A stretch of 64,000 nucleotides of DNA from Methanoregula sp. PtaB.Bin085 (GCF_002067035.1 NZ_MVQB01000016.1:1-64000); one strand, 5' to 3'. Counted from the stretch's first letter, positions 15,750-24,845 are shown. Numbers and translations: made by a program. Notes: generated by a model from the letters alone, not told the origin.

Positions 15750-17480
15750 ATGATCCTCCAGTATTCCCCTTTCATCATCCCGCTCCTTGTCTCGGCTGCC
15801 ATCACCGCTCTGCTCGCGATCCTGAGTTTCAAGCGACGGGACGACCCGGTCATTCCGCCGTTCATCCTCCTGATGAGCGCCACCACGCTCTGGGCTGCCG
15901 GCTATGCCGTCCAGCTCGCGAGCGCCGACCTCCCGACCAACCTCCTCGTTACCGCCATCCTCTACCCGGCCATCGTTACGACGCCTGTCGCGTGGCTGAT
16001 GGTCGTGATCTGCTATACCGGTCACGAGCATGTCCTGAGCCGGAGGAATGCCGCGCTCCTCTTTGTCGTGCCGGCGATCGTCCTCGCGTTTCTCTACACG
16101 AACCCGTTCCACCACCTGTATTACACGGCATTCAACCCCGGGACCCTCGCAGGCGCTGTTGTCTGGGACTTCGTGCACGGCCCCCTCTTCTGGATCCAGG
16201 CGGTGTACGGGTACCTCTGCATCGGCGTTTCCATCATCCTCATTATCCAGCGGTTCTTCACGTCTCCTGCGATCCACCGGAGACAGATTCTCCTTCTCGG
16301 GCTTGCGGTCGGTATCCCGCTGCTTGCCAACCTGTTCTATGTATTCGGCCCTGATACCCTCCCGGGCATCGACATCACGCCCATCACCCTCACTGTCATG
16401 GGGATCCTGCTGGCAATCGGGATTTTCCGGTTCCGGCTCTTCACGCTCACGCCGGTTGCCTACCCGCTCATCTTCACTGCCATCGAGGATGCGGTCATCG
16501 TCCTCGACCGGAACGACCTTGTCAGCGATATCAATCCCGCGGCCCGGAAGTTCCTCCCGGCCGGCAGCCGCTCACCTGTCGGCGAACCTGCAAAAGAGGT
16601 CCTCCCCCCTGAAATTGCAGAGATCCCGTCCTGCGAAGGGGACGCAGAGCGGGATGTCCGGCATGTCGTGATTGCGGGAAGCGACGGGATCCTGCGGGAC
16701 TACGAGCTCACGTGCCGGCCGATCCCGAACCTTGTTGGCGGCAGCAGCGGGAAGCTCATCATGCTCCGCGACGTGACCGAGAAACGGAAGGCCCGTACCG
16801 CGGTCGAGAGGGCGAACCGGAAACTGAATCTCCTCTCCAGCATCACCAGGCACGACATGCTGAACAAGCTCACTGCCCTCGGGGGATTTCTCGACCTGGC
16901 GCTGGTGGAAAAGGACCCGGCGGCACTGAGGCGCTACCTCGTGTCCATGGAGAAGATCACCCGGGTCTTCCAGCAGGAGCTGGAATTTACCCGGGACTAC
17001 CAGGACCTCGGGGTCCATGAACCGGTCTGGCAGGACGTTGAGGCGCTCATCCGTGCAAAGGCCGCGACCCTCCCGGTCAGTTCCATCCGCCTGTCACTCG
17101 ATATCCGTCCTGCGGGGCTTGAGATCTATGCCGACCTGCTCCTGGAGAAGGTGTTCTACAACCTGATCGACAATGCCCTTCGGTATGGCGGGAATGGTAT
17201 GACGGAGATATGGATCACCTCCCGGGAGGAGAACGGGAACATTCTCCTTACGTTTGCCGACAACGGTTCAGGCATTCCCGTGGAGGACAAACCGCGGCTC
17301 TTCACAAAGGGATTCGGGAAGAACACGGGTCTCGGCCTCTTCCTCTCGCAGGAGATCCTCTCCATTACCGGCATCACCATCACGGAGAACGGCGAACCGG
17401 GGAAGGGTGCCCAGTTCGTGATCACGGTGCCGGCAGGGATGTACCAGATCCGGAAAAACGATCCCGGACGGCAGCCGTGA
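15750..17480 (+). CDS. Sensor histidine kinase with N-terminal 7TM domain and PAS
   Basis: 576 residues. Residues 1-230 are hydrophobic with about seven membrane segments, matching the histidine-kinase N-terminal 7TM domain. A PAS domain follows (about 240-345, YPLIFTAIEDAVIVLDRND). The phosphoacceptor is H368 in SSITRHDMLNKL, and the ATP-binding domain has FYNLIDNALRYGG, DNGSGIP and GFGKNTGLGLFL. It should autophosphorylate in response to a membrane or intracellular signal, but no partner receiver is adjacent. Two other kinases here share the same catalytic core. A T-run after the stop may terminate it. Confidence 0.92.
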   Translation: MILQYSPFIIPLLVSAAITALLAILSFKRRDDPVIPPFILLMSATTLWAAGYAVQLASADLPTNLLVTAILYPAIVTTPVAWLMVVICYTGHEHVLSRRNAALLFVVPAIVLAFLYTNPFHHLYYTAFNPGTLAGAVVWDFVHGPLFWIQAVYGYLCIGVSIILIIQRFFTSPAIHRRQILLLGLAVGIPLLANLFYVFGPDTLPGIDITPITLTVMGILLAIGIFRFRLFTLTPVAYPLIFTAIEDAVIVLDRNDLVSDINPAARKFLPAGSRSPVGEPAKEVLPPEIAEIPSCEGDAERDVRHVVIAGSDGILRDYELTCRPIPNLVGGSSGKLIMLRDVTEKRKARTAVERANRKLNLLSSITRHDMLNKLTALGGFLDLALVEKDPAALRRYLVSMEKITRVFQQELEFTRDYQDLGVHEPVWQDVEALIRAKAATLPVSSIRLSLDIRPAGLEIYADLLLEKVFYNLIDNALRYGGNGMTEIWITSREENGNILLTFADNGSGIPVEDKPRLFTKGFGKNTGLGLFLSQEILSITGITITENGEPGKGAQFVITVPAGMYQIRKNDPGRQP

Positions 17481-17750
17481 TCTTTACGCTCCTCTCACCC
17501 ACGATTTTTTCGAATCATAGCCACTACAAGGAAAAACCATCGATATGTGAGGGGAAAGGACATCGTGAACCTGGCTGCACGATGGTTCCTCCTCCATATC
17601 CCGGAGCTGCGTGAAAAAAGGGACACTGGCAGGGAAAAAAGAGCGGCGGGGGACGATCTGGTTATGATTTCACACTGAGAGTGTTCTTTTCTTATCAGCC
17701 ATCAGATGAACTGTCGTTCAGGTCCCCGCGCGTTCGGATACGCACCGGCA

Positions 17751-18095
17751 TCACTTCCCTTCGCACCCGCAGCCCCGCTCCTCCGGTTCCGATGAAGAAC
17801 CGCAACACGTGCTCTCGTCCCCGCCGCAGCTGCACTCCGTGTCCATGTCCTTTCCCCGTAGGGCTGCCGCAATCATCGCCCATGCGCAGCCTACGCCGCT
17901 CTGCACGGTGATGGCTTGCACGGGGCAGTTGAGCGCACAGGCACCGCATTCCATGCAGGCCGCGGGCCGGGCCATTTCAACATGCTCCCTGCCTTCCGTA
18001 AAAACCGCATGCGGGCAGACCTGCAGGCAGCGCCGGCAGTTTATACACTGGACGGGATTGAACTTCAGGCTGTTTTCTGTATACGAGTCAAGCAT
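17751..18095 (-). CDS. hgcB: HgcB, ferredoxin partner in mercury methylation
   Basis: 114 residues. Two [4Fe-4S] motifs: C17-x2-C20-x2-C23-x3-C27 (CINCRRCLQVCP) and C47-x2-C50-x2-C53-x3-C57 (CMECGACALNCP). Next comes C70 (GVGCAWA), equivalent to the conserved single Cys of HgcB, and a Cys-rich tail with the paired CC at 97-98 (STCCGSS) and CGC. HgcB is known to donate electrons to the HgcA cobamide and may deliver Hg(II). The ATG lies one base after the hgcA stop, so translation is coupled. The gene order hgcA-hgcB is the standard arrangement. Confidence 0.95.
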   Translation of the reverse strand: MLDSYTENSLKFNPVQCINCRRCLQVCPHAVFTEGREHVEMARPAACMECGACALNCPVQAITVQSGVGCAWAMIAAALRGKDMDTECSCGGDESTCCGSSSEPEERGCGCEGK

Positions 18096-18096
18096 A

Positions 18097-19167
18097 TCAG
18101 ATCGCCCCCACCATCTTTCCGATTCCGAGCGCAAGTGCAAAAAGCGATCCGGCAACCAGCATCACTGCCATGAGAGGGACATACCGGAATATCTCCTTCT
18201 TCACCCCGGTCCGGGATGTAAAGGTGGTGCTGCCCGTGAAGTTGAGGGCAAGGTACGCGGTGATCGCTGGTATGATGAGGAGTGCGGCTGCCGCCCCGAA
18301 TACCGCTGCCCATACCGGGACCCCGGCTGTCGTGCCGAATACATATACGAAGGGGGTTGCGACAATCAGTCCCAGTATCATCCCTTTTGACGAGAAGTCG
18401 TGCGTGGGGATGAACGGAAGCAGGGCGGGGAACAGGATGGTCCCGGCAAGGACGGCGGCAATGATCGCCAACGCTGCAACCGGTCCGGCAAGGAACCAGA
18501 GCACAGCCGCAGCAATGGCTGTCGGGAGCGCAGCATGCACGAACTCCACCGGTGTCAGGACCAGCCGGTCCGTGAGCGGGAACTCCACCCGGCGCATGGC
18601 CGGCGTTGCCGTGTGTGTCTTCAGGTACTCCGGCAGGTCGCGTGCCCGCACCGGGCCGTACTCCACCATGAATCCGGACTTCCGCAGCACCTCCGGCCAC
18701 GAGATCCCCGGCGCACCCAGCTGCGGGACGATGATCTTCCTGTGTGTGACGACCGTATCAAGGCCCGCGGCCTTTATCCGCTTCACCAGCTCCGCTGAGC
18801 CGAACGTTCCCTTTCCTGCAGCGCACCAGACATTGATCCCCTTCGTGTCGAGCACGAGGATCCAGGCATCAATACCTGCGAGGGCCGACCGGAGCGCATC
18901 GAAGCTGAGGGTGTAGTTGGCCGATGCAAAGACCGGTGATTCCGGCGTGGGATTCCCGAGACGGTACAGGCCGGGCTCCACCCGGTGCGCCTCCCGCTTC
19001 CAGCTCCAGCGGGCAAGGAAGTGGTCGAGCCGGTTTGCGAACGTGATCGTGCTGTCGGTTGTGCGGATCTCTTCCCTGCACGATTCTGTGGAGTGGCAGT
19101 CGCAGGATTGTTCCTGCAGTCCCGGTGAGCAGGAGCAGCAGGAACCGGATTGTTTGTTCGTATCCAT
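18097..19167 (-). CDS. hgcA: HgcA, corrinoid protein for mercury methylation
   Basis: 356 residues. The diagnostic cap-helix motif NVWCAAGKG is at 112-120; C115 is the cobamide-coordinating residue. The cytoplasmic corrinoid domain (about 40-200) is followed by about five membrane helices (about 205-356). HgcA transfers a methyl group to Hg(II), giving methylmercury. The N-terminus has an extra Cys cluster (CCSCSP, CDCHSTESC). The ATG at 19167 is chosen because GTGAGG lies eight bases upstream; an ATG 18 bases earlier overlaps the AbrB-type gene. It is co-transcribed with that regulator and hgcB. Confidence 0.96.
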   Translation of the reverse strand: MDTNKQSGSCCSCSPGLQEQSCDCHSTESCREEIRTTDSTITFANRLDHFLARWSWKREAHRVEPGLYRLGNPTPESPVFASANYTLSFDALRSALAGIDAWILVLDTKGINVWCAAGKGTFGSAELVKRIKAAGLDTVVTHRKIIVPQLGAPGISWPEVLRKSGFMVEYGPVRARDLPEYLKTHTATPAMRRVEFPLTDRLVLTPVEFVHAALPTAIAAAVLWFLAGPVAALAIIAAVLAGTILFPALLPFIPTHDFSSKGMILGLIVATPFVYVFGTTAGVPVWAAVFGAAAALLIIPAITAYLALNFTGSTTFTSRTGVKKEIFRYVPLMAVMLVAGSLFALALGIGKMVGAI

Positions 19168-19177
19168 GATGTCAGCC

Positions 19178-19468
19178 TCACGCATTGCCCTGCACGTCCA
19201 TCAGCGGCCCGATGACATCCTTCACCATACCGCTGAGGTTCTCCACTTTGAGGAGCGCAAGGCAGCAGATACTGCCGTCCCGCTCCCAGCTGATCAGCGC
19301 GAGCTTGTCGCCGGTCTTTATTCCGGCCTTCTCCCGCACGTCTTTCGGCAGTACCATCTGCCCGCGTTCATCCACGCTCAGCACCGCCTCGACCCGGCAG
19401 CCTGAGTTGCAGGAGCATGACGGATCCTTCGGGTGTTTTGTTGCAGCCTCTCCTTTTCCGGGGGTCAT
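19178..19468 (-). CDS. AbrB/SpoVT-type regulator heading the hgcAB operon
   Basis: 96 residues. A Cys-bearing N-terminus (SCSCNSGC) is followed by a swapped-hairpin AbrB domain: VEAVLSVDERGQMVLPKDVREKAGIKTGDKLALISW (about 26-61). After this comes GSICCLALLKVENLSGMVKDVIGPLM, which may place two cysteines next to the domain as a metal sensor. It ends just before the hgcA start, so it is part of the operon and could regulate it. A GTGA-AATC-TCAC palindrome lies just before its ATG. Confidence 0.85.
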   Translation of the reverse strand: MTPGKGEAATKHPKDPSCSCNSGCRVEAVLSVDERGQMVLPKDVREKAGIKTGDKLALISWERDGSICCLALLKVENLSGMVKDVIGPLMDVQGNA

Positions 19469-19469
19469 G

Positions 19470-19512
19470 GTGAAATCTCACTACTATATGCGGCTTCCAA
19501 TTATTTATACAT
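19470..19512 (-). promoter_or_regulatory. hgc operon promoter with palindrome
   Basis: Read on the minus strand, gtataaataattgg (about 19497-19511) is a good TATA box about 30-40 bases before the AbrB-type ATG. Next to the ATG is the inverted repeat GTGAAATCTCAC (19470-19481), a possible autoregulatory operator. Confidence 0.5.
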
Positions 19513-19576
19513 TTCAGAAAAATCAGAAAAATCAAAAAAGTATTGCGGGTGTCCTGGTGCTAGTCCGGTACTCCCG

Positions 19577-20137
19577 TCAGACATACCGTCCCACGCGGCT
19601 GCAGTACTCCGCGTATTCCCGGCCGAACACATTCAGCAGGTGCTTCTCCTCTGCAAGTACGATCGCGTGGTGGACTGCGATAATGAATGCTCCCAGAAGG
19701 ATGACGACCGGGTTCAGCGTATAGAGTGACGAAGCTGCGATGGTGGCAAACACTCCGACATACATCGGGTTCCGGGAGAGCCGGAACAATCCGTCCGTCC
19801 TGAGTTCTGTGCTCTCCTTCGCGCTCCCGAGGCGGAAGGAGTCGCCCAGCCTGAACCGGCCGGTGTACATCAGCAGGAATCCGAAGCCCCAGAGGCCCAG
19901 TGCAACGAGCCGGAGGATTTCAGGAACTTCGACAAAGGAGAGGCTGACGCCCCAGCTCTGCACCACCATCGCGCCCCAGAGGGCAAGGATGGAATACTTG
20001 CTCGTGTAAAACACGGTCCGGTTGATCGGAGCCGTACCGTCCTGCTCGATGTTCTTTCGCCGGGACAGCAAACCCCCGCCGAACAGGATGATCAAAAAGC
20101 CGGCCGGAAGTATCGTGACAAGTGCAGCTTCAATCAT
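19577..20137 (-). CDS. Isoprenylcysteine carboxyl methyltransferase (ICMT/PEMT)-family membrane protein
   Basis: 186 residues. Several membrane helices are followed by the family signature: GLFRLSRNPMYVGVFATIAASSLY (about 122-145) and EEKHLLNVFGREYAEYCSRVGRYV at the C-terminus. Members are SAM-dependent membrane methyltransferases acting on lipids or thiols; the archaeal substrate is unknown. The start MIEAALVT is chosen because the upstream extension lacks hydrophobic character. It follows the small membrane protein gene by 34 bases, likely as an operon. Confidence 0.85.
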   Translation of the reverse strand: MIEAALVTILPAGFLIILFGGGLLSRRKNIEQDGTAPINRTVFYTSKYSILALWGAMVVQSWGVSLSFVEVPEILRLVALGLWGFGFLLMYTGRFRLGDSFRLGSAKESTELRTDGLFRLSRNPMYVGVFATIAASSLYTLNPVVILLGAFIIAVHHAIVLAEEKHLLNVFGREYAEYCSRVGRYV

Positions 20138-20171
20138 GGTTGTCTGACCCTGTTTCGTCCCCTTGTCTTCT

Positions 20172-20585
20172 TCAGGCAGCCTGCCGGGAGAATCCCCGGA
20201 CCAGGAACCAGATGCCGGTAAGGATAAGGAATCCCGCAAGAGCATACGGCCAGACATCCACCGGCGCCCAGACAACACTGATCCCGGTGAAGGCCAGGAA
20301 CGTCCCGATGAGGAGCGTTGTCACGTTCGCTCCTGCCGCCCGGATGCTTTCCCCGGCCCGGGATTTCCTGACATGGGCGAGCAGTTCTGCCCCGATGAGG
20401 CCGAGCCCGAGGCCGACAAGGAAGCCTGAGAACAAGTGATCCAGAAGAATCCCGATACCAAGACCGATCAGGATCCCGGCAGGGATGACAAATCCGCTGT
20501 GGGCTTGCTCCCCGGGTTCTGCGAGGCCGCTTTTGAGTTCAATCCGCTTTGCATCAGTCATTTCAGCACAGTTTTCTGTTTTCAT
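20172..20585 (-). CDS. Small integral membrane protein, 4 helices predicted
   Basis: 137 residues. The N-terminus is polar (MKTENCAEMTDAKRIELKSG), followed by four hydrophobic stretches (about 32-50, 52-70, 84-105 and 110-130) separated by short charged loops (AHVRKSRAGES). GAGGTG lies seven bases before the ATG. No known family recognised. It is co-directional with the ICMT-like gene and divergent from the HTH regulator, sharing the AT-rich region at 20657-20670. Confidence 0.75.
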   Translation of the reverse strand: MKTENCAEMTDAKRIELKSGLAEPGEQAHSGFVIPAGILIGLGIGILLDHLFSGFLVGLGLGLIGAELLAHVRKSRAGESIRAAGANVTTLLIGTFLAFTGISVVWAPVDVWPYALAGFLILTGIWFLVRGFSRQAA

Positions 20586-20655
20586 GGTTCACACCTCTGG
20601 AAACCTGATCATGAAAAGGCCGGCAGGGACGTTATGGATTGAGCCATACATGGAG

Positions 20656-20671
20656 GGGCGTATATTATATC
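20656..20671. promoter_or_regulatory. Divergent TATA-like element
   Basis: gtatattatatc lies between the divergent membrane-protein and HTH genes. On the plus strand it would place transcription start near the ATG at 20696, giving a leaderless message. On the minus strand it leaves a leader of about 55 bases. Confidence 0.4.
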
Positions 20672-21331
20672 ATGTCCCGCATACCAGATCGGCTCATGAA
20701 GAAGATGACGGTCAGGCTCTCTTCGGATATCTTCGATTACTGCAAATCCTATGGCCAGGTCATCGAACGGTTTGAGGTGATCTCGCTCTTCAACATGGTG
20801 GATGAGATGCACAGCGAAGTGTGCAAATTCACCATAAAGGAAGGGATCCCGGTTGACCAGATCAGCTGTAACTATGTCTCGAACCTGATCGTGCTCCAGC
20901 AGAAGGGCCGTGAATATACCTGTCTTGTCAGGGGGATGTTCTCCGATGATATCACGAAGTTCGTCCGCACCTATGGATCCCGGATGGAACACCCGATCGT
21001 ATTCGAGAACGACTGCCTGACGTTCAGCATGGTCGGGGACCCGGACGATCTCAATATGTTCGTGAAGGACGCTGCGGAGAAGGGGTGGGGCCTTGATGTC
21101 CTCTCGGTCTGCGATTACATTCCGGTAATCAGCGGGATCTTTGATATCCTCACGCCCAAGCAGCGGGAGATCCTGCTGGAGTCGTACCGGCAGGGATTCT
21201 TCGAGCATCCCCGGAAGATCAATGCCGGCGAGCTGGCCGAGAAGATGGGCATGCACAAGACCACGCTCCTCGAGCACATCCACAAGGCGGAGAAACGGCT
21301 GATCGGGCATATCCTTGCACAGGTTGCCTGA
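20672..21331 (+). CDS. HTH_10/Bat-type transcriptional regulator
   Basis: About 219 residues. The N-terminal about 150 residues form a sensor-like alpha/beta region (CNYVSNLIVLQQKGREYTC, ENDCLTFSMVGDPDDL). The C-terminus has the bacterio-opsin-activator-type HTH: LTPKQREILLESYRQGFFEHPRKINAGELAEKMGMHKTTLLEHIHKAEKRLIGHIL. The start is uncertain: ATGs at 20672, 20696 and 20705 are possible. The TATA element favours 20696 (MKKMTVRLSS), while 20672 is used here. It is divergent from the hgc-side genes and convergent with the arsenic island; its targets are unknown. Confidence 0.85.
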   Translation: MSRIPDRLMKKMTVRLSSDIFDYCKSYGQVIERFEVISLFNMVDEMHSEVCKFTIKEGIPVDQISCNYVSNLIVLQQKGREYTCLVRGMFSDDITKFVRTYGSRMEHPIVFENDCLTFSMVGDPDDLNMFVKDAAEKGWGLDVLSVCDYIPVISGIFDILTPKQREILLESYRQGFFEHPRKINAGELAEKMGMHKTTLLEHIHKAEKRLIGHILAQVA

Positions 21332-21334
21332 TCT

Positions 21335-21350
21335 TTTTTGGAAATCAGTC
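21335..21350 (+). terminator. T-rich terminator of the HTH gene
   Basis: gatcttttttgg directly follows the stop codon; it is a typical archaeal oligo-T signal. Confidence 0.35.
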
Positions 21351-21412
21351 TTCAATCCCGTCTTTTTTCCTGGAATACTCAAAGAAGAATGATACAGGAC
21401 GGAATCAACAGG

Positions 21413-22108
21413 CTACTCTTCCCTGTTTTTTGCGTCAGCCGTGCCCTGTTTCTTCTTCAGCCGCCCGATCAGGTCCAGCGCCTTCAGTTTTGCCACCCGT
21501 TCCCTGTCATCGAGTGGCTCGGCCCACGGCTGCGTGACCTTCCAGGTGAGCTTCCTGCTGAGGGGTGGTTCGGGAAATGCGCCGGGATCGAAAAGTATCT
21601 GACCCCGGAATTCTGCGGGCGTCTCCTGATAGCACGACCAGACGGCTTTCCGGATAACAGCCTCATCCTGGAACTGGCAGTCAACGAGCGTCAGCTGCTG
21701 CCGGAATCTTTCGATGAATTCCATCGGCACATTGTAAAGATACGCGGAGAGCCCGCTCGTCCCGATGATCCGCTTCTTCTCGTCCACGCCGTTTGTAAAA
21801 AGCGCTTTGACGGCATCGCCGGTCTTATGCCCTGCAGACTCCGGCCCGCCCAGGATCAGGTAACGGATATTCGGATTTGCAACAATATTGCAGATGACTT
21901 TTTCAATGCCGATATTCGCGGTCTGCAGGGTACCGGACAATGCGGCACCGCCTTCCACACCCGCCCGCACGAGTCTCTCGATCTCCGGCGGAATCGCCTC
22001 GGCATCGTACGTGAGGATGATGATGGCCGCGGCCGGTGAATAGTCGTTCCCCCGCAGGTAGCGGCCTTCTTCCGGAGGGTAGTCCGGGTGTGGTTGTACT
22101 TTAAGCAT
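21413..22108 (-). CDS. Soluble MtrA-like corrinoid protein in the arsenic cluster
   Basis: 231 residues, homologous to subunit A of tetrahydromethanopterin S-methyltransferase: ANIGIEKVICNIVANPNIRYLILGG, then AGHKTGDAVKALFTNGVDEKKRIIG. H94 in AGHKTG corresponds to the histidine that ligates the cobamide cobalt in MtrA. Unlike the complex subunit, it lacks a C-terminal membrane helix and ends in a charged tail (RLKKKQGTADAKNREE), and no other mtr genes are near. It overlaps the arsC stop by eight bases, so it is co-translated with arsenic genes. A methyl-corrinoid role in arsenic chemistry is inference. Confidence 0.85.
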   Translation of the reverse strand: MLKVQPHPDYPPEEGRYLRGNDYSPAAAIIILTYDAEAIPPEIERLVRAGVEGGAALSGTLQTANIGIEKVICNIVANPNIRYLILGGPESAGHKTGDAVKALFTNGVDEKKRIIGTSGLSAYLYNVPMEFIERFRQQLTLVDCQFQDEAVIRKAVWSCYQETPAEFRGQILFDPGAFPEPPLSRKLTWKVTQPWAEPLDDRERVAKLKALDLIGRLKKKQGTADAKNREE

Positions 22109-22514
22109 CAGTTTTTCCGAATGTTGCATCAATACACTGGGTTATCGCATCCCTAACGTGACAGAATCCCGCCCTGACTCCCTCATCGGACTTTTTGAAT
22201 CGCGAGGGGTTCGGGAAACTCTGGTGAATCACGTTTTTTGCGCCCGGGAAGAGCGGGCAGGCTCCCTGCGCGGAATCGCAGACCGTAACAACGGTCTCGA
22301 TCCCTTTGTCGAAGAATGCGTCAAGGAGTTTTGACCGGTGACCTGAGATATCTATCCCGATATCTCTCATCACCACGACTGCCATCGGGCGGACCCGCGT
22401 TTTTTCAGGTCCTGCGCTGAACGCTTCGTACCGATCAGCAAACTTCACGTTCATGTACCCCGTCTGGGAGCGGGCGGAGTTGTGGGTGCAGTTAAAGAGG
22501 ACTTTATTTTTCAT
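22101..22514 (-). CDS. arsC: Arsenate reductase, LMW-phosphatase/thioredoxin type
   Basis: 137 residues of the low-molecular-weight phosphatase-like arsenate reductases. The P-loop is CTHNSARSQ with nucleophile C9, followed by the redox pair in VCDSAQGACPLFPG (about C79 and C85). It reduces As(V) to As(III), recycled by thioredoxin; a thioredoxin-like protein and a ferredoxin-thioredoxin reductase are encoded in the same island. It lies 45 bases downstream of the ACR3 gene, which would export the product. Confidence 0.93.
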   Translation of the reverse strand: MKNKVLFNCTHNSARSQTGYMNVKFADRYEAFSAGPEKTRVRPMAVVVMRDIGIDISGHRSKLLDAFFDKGIETVVTVCDSAQGACPLFPGAKNVIHQSFPNPSRFKKSDEGVRAGFCHVRDAITQCIDATFGKTDA

Positions 22515-22559
22515 GAGATTATCGTGTCCCGGAAAAATGTCAAATAGTCCATTTCCTTA

Positions 22560-23642
22560 TCACCGCAGCGACGGGCTGCACGCGCCGTCATTCTTCCCGC
22601 CATACCATTTCTCCCGGAGCCAGAGCGACACGTTCACGAGCCCGATAAGGACAGGCACTTCGACAAGAGGACCAATAACAGTCGCAAATGCTGCCGGTGA
22701 TGCAATCCCGAAGACTGCGATTGCAACCGCAATCGCCAGCTCGAAGTTATTGGACGCGGCGGTGAACGAGAGCGATGCCGATTTCTGGTAATCGACCCCC
22801 AGCTTCCACGACAACCAGAAACTTGCAAAGAACATGATGACGAAGTAGCAGAGCAACGGGATAGCGACCCTGACGACGTCAAACGGCACATTAACGATAT
22901 ACTCTCCCTTAAGCGAGAACATCACGATGATAGTGAAGAGCAGGGCAATCAGGGTGATGGGCGAGATCTTCGGGATGAAGACCTGCTCGTACCATGCCTT
23001 CGACTTCATGCGGAGTAAGGCGTACCTGGTTATCATACCGGCAAGGAACGGGATACCGAGATAGATGAAGACGCTCTCCGCTATCTGGAGGATGGTGATA
23101 CTTACAGCAGTACCTTCACCAAGACCCAGCAGGGGAGGCAGGTAGGTGATAAAGAACCATGCATAAACAGAGTAGAAGAAGACCTGGAAGAGCGAGTTCA
23201 GGCCCACGATGGCAGCGCAGTACTCACAGTCGCCTTCAGCGAGATCGTTCCAGACAATGACCATTGCGATGCACCGCGCAATTCCGACGAGGATCAGGCC
23301 GTACATGAACATAGGCTGGTCCCGGAGGAAGACCACCGCAAGCATGAACATCAGGACCGGGCCTATGATCCAGTTCTGGACGATCGAAAGGCCGAGCACC
23401 TTCGTATCGCGGAAGACGTTTTTAAGTTCCTCGTACCGCACTTTTGCAAGCGGCGGGTACATCATGAGGATGAGCCCGATGGCAATGGGAATTGAGGTGG
23501 TCCCGACCGAGAGACCGGTGATCGTTGTCGGTACTGACGGCGCATAGTAGCCGATGCCGATACCCGCTGCCATGGCAAGAAAAATCCAGAGCGTCAGATA
23601 GCGGTCCAGGAATGAGAGTTGTTTTACGTGGGGTTCCATCAT
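22560..23642 (-). CDS. acr3: Arsenite efflux permease, ACR3 family
   Basis: 360 residues with about ten membrane helices. Family landmarks: [22 protein letters not shown] at the N-terminus, [14 protein letters not shown], the conserved Cys in [20 protein letters not shown] (about residue 122), and [23 protein letters not shown]. It exports As(III) driven by the membrane potential or proton gradient. AGGTGA precedes the ATG pair. It sits between the C_GCAxxG_C_C gene and arsC, all on one strand. Confidence 0.95.
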   Translation of the reverse strand: MMEPHVKQLSFLDRYLTLWIFLAMAAGIGIGYYAPSVPTTITGLSVGTTSIPIAIGLILMMYPPLAKVRYEELKNVFRDTKVLGLSIVQNWIIGPVLMFMLAVVFLRDQPMFMYGLILVGIARCIAMVIVWNDLAEGDCEYCAAIVGLNSLFQVFFYSVYAWFFITYLPPLLGLGEGTAVSITILQIAESVFIYLGIPFLAGMITRYALLRMKSKAWYEQVFIPKISPITLIALLFTIIVMFSLKGEYIVNVPFDVVRVAIPLLCYFVIMFFASFWLSWKLGVDYQKSASLSFTAASNNFELAIAVAIAVFGIASPAAFATVIGPLVEVPVLIGLVNVSLWLREKWYGGKNDGACSPSLR

Positions 23643-23665
23643 CAGTTCACCTTTCAGGCATTAAT

Positions 23666-24103
23666 TCAGAGAATCCTCTCAAGTATTTCCGTTGCATCAC
23701 GGACGCAGGAAGGGCATTTGGTTCTGAACAGGTTTGCCTTTGCGGCTTCATCGTATTCAGCAGGAACGCTCAGGTTGTACCCGAGGATTTTTGTGCAGTT
23801 CACCGAACCGTGCTTCTGTTCAAATTCCTGGACAAACTGCCGGGTCAGCGCCCGGGTCTTTTCGGTCGCACCCCCGTCATCGCCCGGTACTTCCTTGCCG
23901 TATTTCAGGCCTATCACCATGATTGCACCGGATACCGCGCCGCAGATATTCCCGGTCCGGGAAATTCCGGCGCCAAACCCGCAGGCTATCTTCCGGGCGG
24001 TTTTCTCGTCAAGTCCCATATCACTGCTGAACGCCGAGAAGACTGCTGCCGAGCAGGTGATTCCCTTACTGAAACTGTCAAGAGATGTTTCCGGTTTTTC
24101 CAT
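23666..24103 (-). CDS. C_GCAxxG_C_C family redox protein
   Basis: 145 residues. The family pattern is visible: a Cys in GITCSAAVFSAF (about 17), GFGAGISRTGNICGAVSGA (about 43-61) and C-terminal C102 (VNCTKI) and the CPSC pair (about 129-132). Members are small cysteine proteins thought to be redox-active or cluster-binding; no enzyme activity is assigned. AGGGG lies before the ATG. It is located between the DUF166 and ACR3 genes in the metalloid island. Confidence 0.85.
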   Translation of the reverse strand: MEKPETSLDSFSKGITCSAAVFSAFSSDMGLDEKTARKIACGFGAGISRTGNICGAVSGAIMVIGLKYGKEVPGDDGGATEKTRALTRQFVQEFEQKHGSVNCTKILGYNLSVPAEYDEAAKANLFRTKCPSCVRDATEILERIL

Positions 24104-24155
24104 ACACTGTTCCCCTTATAACCTTCCATTGAGAAGCAATAATTCCTCCACCTGC

Positions 24156-24845
24156 TTATGTCCGGGCCATCTTCTGGTCGATGATTTTCTCCATTTCATC
24201 CATGAAGGTCTGTACCCTCTCACCAACGCCAGGAGCAACCGTGTTGATTGCATGGACAAGTTCCCGGATATGCAGGAGGCCGGACACCTCTTTGTCGCAG
24301 GTCTTCCCGAGTCTGGGCGCCCGGCAGAAATGGCAGATCCGCAGACCGTAGTGCTGAAGCTGATCCGGGCTCAGGGTTGTGCCGGGCAGTTCCTTACTGG
24401 CTTCGACTGTCGAACCACACGGGGATCCCCGAAGGATCCGGATGCTCTCGATGGTGCCGTCGTTTCGGATCCGGACATCAAATGAAGGTTTTCCGAACGT
24501 CCTTGCGAATTCATTGATCTCCGGTACCCATGTATTGTCTTCAAGCGAGCACATGGTTGGCGGTGCAACAATGTTCTCATTGATCTCCTTCGCCTGCCGG
24601 AGGAACCCGGGCCCGAAACTGACACCGAGGATCACCGGCTTCTGCTTTTCAATGATCGCGAGCGCTACGTCCGGATGGCGGACATAGGAGATGTAGAGGT
24701 CACAATCCGGCAGGGGGAGGTCGATATCGTCCACCATCACTCCGGAGGGGAACGGGACCATGATCCATTCGGTTGGGAATTTTTCTTGGATGATCTCAAA
24801 CGCCCGGTCGCCGAATTTACCATCGCTGATGATGCCAATCTTCAT
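24156..24845 (-). CDS. DUF166 family protein
   Basis: 229 residues: MKIGIISDGKFGDRAFEIIQEKFPTE, DCDLYISYVRHPDVAL, PPTMCSLEDN, FGKPSFDVRI and the C-terminal ICHFCRAPRLGKTCDKEVSG. This is the DUF166 archaeal family, with cysteines that may bind a metal. Its biochemistry is unknown; older annotations link it loosely to thymidylate synthase. The start overlaps the DUF2703 stop in an ATGA and GGTGA precedes it, so the genes are translationally coupled. Confidence 0.82.
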   Translation of the reverse strand: MKIGIISDGKFGDRAFEIIQEKFPTEWIMVPFPSGVMVDDIDLPLPDCDLYISYVRHPDVALAIIEKQKPVILGVSFGPGFLRQAKEINENIVAPPTMCSLEDNTWVPEINEFARTFGKPSFDVRIRNDGTIESIRILRGSPCGSTVEASKELPGTTLSPDQLQHYGLRICHFCRAPRLGKTCDKEVSGLLHIRELVHAINTVAPGVGERVQTFMDEMEKIIDQKMART

